Of a stretch of DNA of 6,572 nucleotides, positions 5,556 through 6,572 are shown in pieces. The notes under the pieces were generated by a model, which saw nothing but the letters and a program-made list of their open reading frames with translations, ran no database searches and was not told the DNA's origin. This stretch comes from Nitrospira sp. Lineage in GTDB: Bacteria; Nitrospirota; Nitrospiria; Nitrospirales; Nitrospiraceae. The stretch covers positions 1 through 6,572 of the forward strand of contig JABMDH010000174.1 of the NCBI GenBank assembly GCA_015904075.1, in the 5' to 3' direction. The stretch's first letter is position 1. The number at the start of each line of letters is the position of its first letter. The position numbers were made by a program, and so were the translations under genes.

Positions 5556-6209
5556 CTATCCGAACAGATCCATCTGCGCCGGATTAGGCGGATCGATTTG
5601 CAATGTCGGGGCGGCTGGTGAGGCCGTGTTGGTGGATTCGGCTGGTTTGGTGTTCTTATCGAGAAACTCTTTCAGCTTCTTGAAGTCTTCTTTCAGTGTG
5701 TCGAGTAGATTGCCTTGGTGTAAGGCGGCGGCCGGGTGTAGGAGCGGGAAGAGGACGAAGTCCTTCATGTAGAACGCCTGCGCCTTCACTTTCGTAATTC
5801 CCACTTTGCGTTCCAGGAGCGTCTGGGTCGCCCAGTTGCCCAAGGTGCAGACGAGCTTCGGGCGGATCATTTGAATCTGCTGCATCAGGAATGGTTTGCA
5901 GGTATCGACCTCGTCCGGTTCAGGGTCGCGATTGTCCGGCGGCCGGCATTTGATCACGTTGGCGATATAAATCTGATCGCGTGAGAGGTTGGCCGAGGCC
6001 AGCAGATCGTTCAGGATCTTTCCTGCTGCGCCGACAAACGGTTCCCCCTTCAGGTCTTCGTTGGCGCCCGGCGCTTCGCCCACGAACATGATGCTCGCAT
6101 GCGGGTTGCCGACTCCGAACACGACCTGGCTCCGTCCGAGCTTGGCCAGTTTGCAGCGCTGGCAGTTGTGAAGAGATTTCGCAAGTTCTTGGAGCGGCGT
6201 GAGCGTCAT
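5556..6209 (-). CDS. Family-4 [4Fe-4S] uracil-DNA glycosylase
   Basis: From ATG 6207-6209 the protein has 217 residues, typical of family-4 enzymes (UDGa). Cys16, Cys19, Cys88 and Cys104 have the spacing of the iron-sulphur ligands of Thermus UDGa (14, 17, 86, 102). The catalytic motif GEAPG is at 44-48, followed by the GEPFVGAAGKIL block. NVIKCRPPDNRDP supplies the third Cys, and HPAAAL (158-163) is the DNA-intercalation motif. The enzyme removes uracil from DNA arising from cytosine deamination, starting base-excision repair. Residues about 185-211 are a Pro/Ala/Thr/Asn-rich linker ending in QMDLFG, which resembles a sliding-clamp-binding peptide. A longer frame from a TTG at 6269 is rejected because that TTG forms the -35 box of the gene's own promoter. 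The gene is divergent from the exported-protein gene on its right. Confidence 0.92.
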   Translation of the reverse strand: MTLTPLQELAKSLHNCQRCKLAKLGRSQVVFGVGNPHASIMFVGEAPGANEDLKGEPFVGAAGKILNDLLASANLSRDQIYIANVIKCRPPDNRDPEPDEVDTCKPFLMQQIQMIRPKLVCTLGNWATQTLLERKVGITKVKAQAFYMKDFVLFPLLHPAAALHQGNLLDTLKEDFKKLKEFLDKNTKPAESTNTASPAAPTLQIDPPNPAQMDLFG

Positions 6210-6240
6210 GGTTGAATAACCCCAGACGAAAACTGACGGT

Positions 6241-6269
6241 ATCTTAGGAAGGCAGGCTGGTGTTGTCAA
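6241..6269 (-). promoter_or_regulatory. Promoter of the uracil-DNA glycosylase gene
   Basis: On the minus strand, TTGACA (6269-6264) is a perfect -35 box. A 17-bp spacer leads to TAAGAT (6246-6241), which matches 4 of 6 bases of the -10 consensus. Transcription would start near 6234, giving a leader of about 25 nt before the ATG at 6209. A GGGG run on the minus strand, 10 nt before that ATG, is a possible weak SD. Confidence 0.65.
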
Positions 6270-6572
6270 TGCGGCTGTGGACGGTTGAACCGGGACATCG
6301 GAGAAACGGGGGGCTGCGCTTGAGAGGCTGGCCTGGTTTCCTCGGTCTGCTGGGTTTGATGACTGTACCTGCGCTGGTGTCGGCGGCTTCCGTGGATGTG
6401 GTTGCGTGGAACGATCAGTCTTTCTGCAGGAAGGTGGCGGCGTTGTTCGGAGAACGGCCGACGCCCGATTCCGAGGTATTCAAGACGGTGGAGTGGAAAC
6501 CGGTCGAATTGAAGGGGCAGGGGCCGAAGACGAGGCATGCCCAAACGAAGGCTCCGCCGCGTCACGCCCGAA
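6269..6572 (+). CDS. Exported protein of unknown function (3'-truncated)
   Basis: The frame is open from ATG 6269 to the right edge, giving at least 101 residues. Residues 1-20 are Arg-rich and 21-39 are a hydrophobic core (WPGFLGLLGLMTVPALVSA), with a probable signal-peptidase I site at VSA|A. The mature start contains a single visible Cys in SFCRKVAALFGERP. It then runs through EVFKTVEWKPVELKGQGPK into a basic, Pro/Lys/His-rich stretch (KAPPRHAR). I do not recognise the family. The start is uncertain. ATG 6269 has no well-placed SD (AGGAAGG at 6246-6252 is 16 nt away) and would give an unusually long n-region. TTG at 6320, with a GGGGGG run just upstream, would give a more typical signal peptide. 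The gene is divergent from the glycosylase gene and shares its promoter region. Confidence 0.6.
   Translation, partial: MRLWTVEPGHRRNGGLRLRGWPGFLGLLGLMTVPALVSAASVDVVAWNDQSFCRKVAALFGERPTPDSEVFKTVEWKPVELKGQGPKTRHAQTKAPPRHAR

Noticed and set aside
5521..5772. 83-residue plus-strand frame antisense to the glycosylase 3' end
   Set aside because: It has no motifs or SD, and the opposite strand encodes a clear family-4 glycosylase.
6266..6565. 99-residue minus-strand frame at the right end
   Set aside because: It is antisense to the exported-protein frame, is Arg/Pro/His-rich as expected from an antisense GC-rich frame, and would run over the glycosylase promoter.
1..6572. CRISPR array, tRNA, rRNA, insertion sequence or phage genes
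   Set aside because: I saw no regularly spaced repeats, no tRNA-like folds, no transposase or integrase motifs and no rRNA-like sequence in the window.

Overview
The window looks like chromosomal DNA of a moderately GC-rich, free-living Gram-negative bacterium. The overall feel of the proteins (TldD/TldE pair, dienelactone hydrolase, family-4 uracil-DNA glycosylase, exported hypotheticals) fits Nitrospira or a close relative in the Nitrospirota. That placement is an impression from protein similarity and was not tested by a search.

Layout. Bases 1-1050 hold the C-terminal part of the metalloprotease subunit TldD, cut by the left edge. Its partner TldE/PmbA follows on the same strand (1116-2504), then a dienelactone hydrolase family protein (2604-3308) and a small acidic-tailed protein of unknown function (3418-3873). 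Bases 4024-4681 carry a compact toxin-first type II toxin-antitoxin operon of the HigB/HigA-like 'addiction module killer / antidote' type, with its own promoter. Facing it on the minus strand is a frameshifted gene for a small secreted protein (4749-5215). Bases 5216-5555 have no gene but contain several hairpins and a short REP-like repeat pair. The minus-strand gene for a family-4 [4Fe-4S] uracil-DNA glycosylase (5556-6209) is followed by a divergent exported protein (6269 onward) cut by the right edge.

How the genes relate. TldD and TldE form one heteromeric peptidase, so their adjacency is functional. The toxin and antitoxin form a self-contained regulatory unit. The other genes look like unrelated single genes.

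I did not find a clear new multi-gene system. The most informative observations are: a toxin promoter whose predicted start site falls on the toxin ATG, implying a leaderless toxin message beside a strongly SD-led antitoxin; the frameshift that hides the conserved C-terminal half of the secreted protein; a near-consensus promoter that shows the longest glycosylase reading frame starts too early; and a sliding-clamp-like QMDLF tail on the glycosylase.
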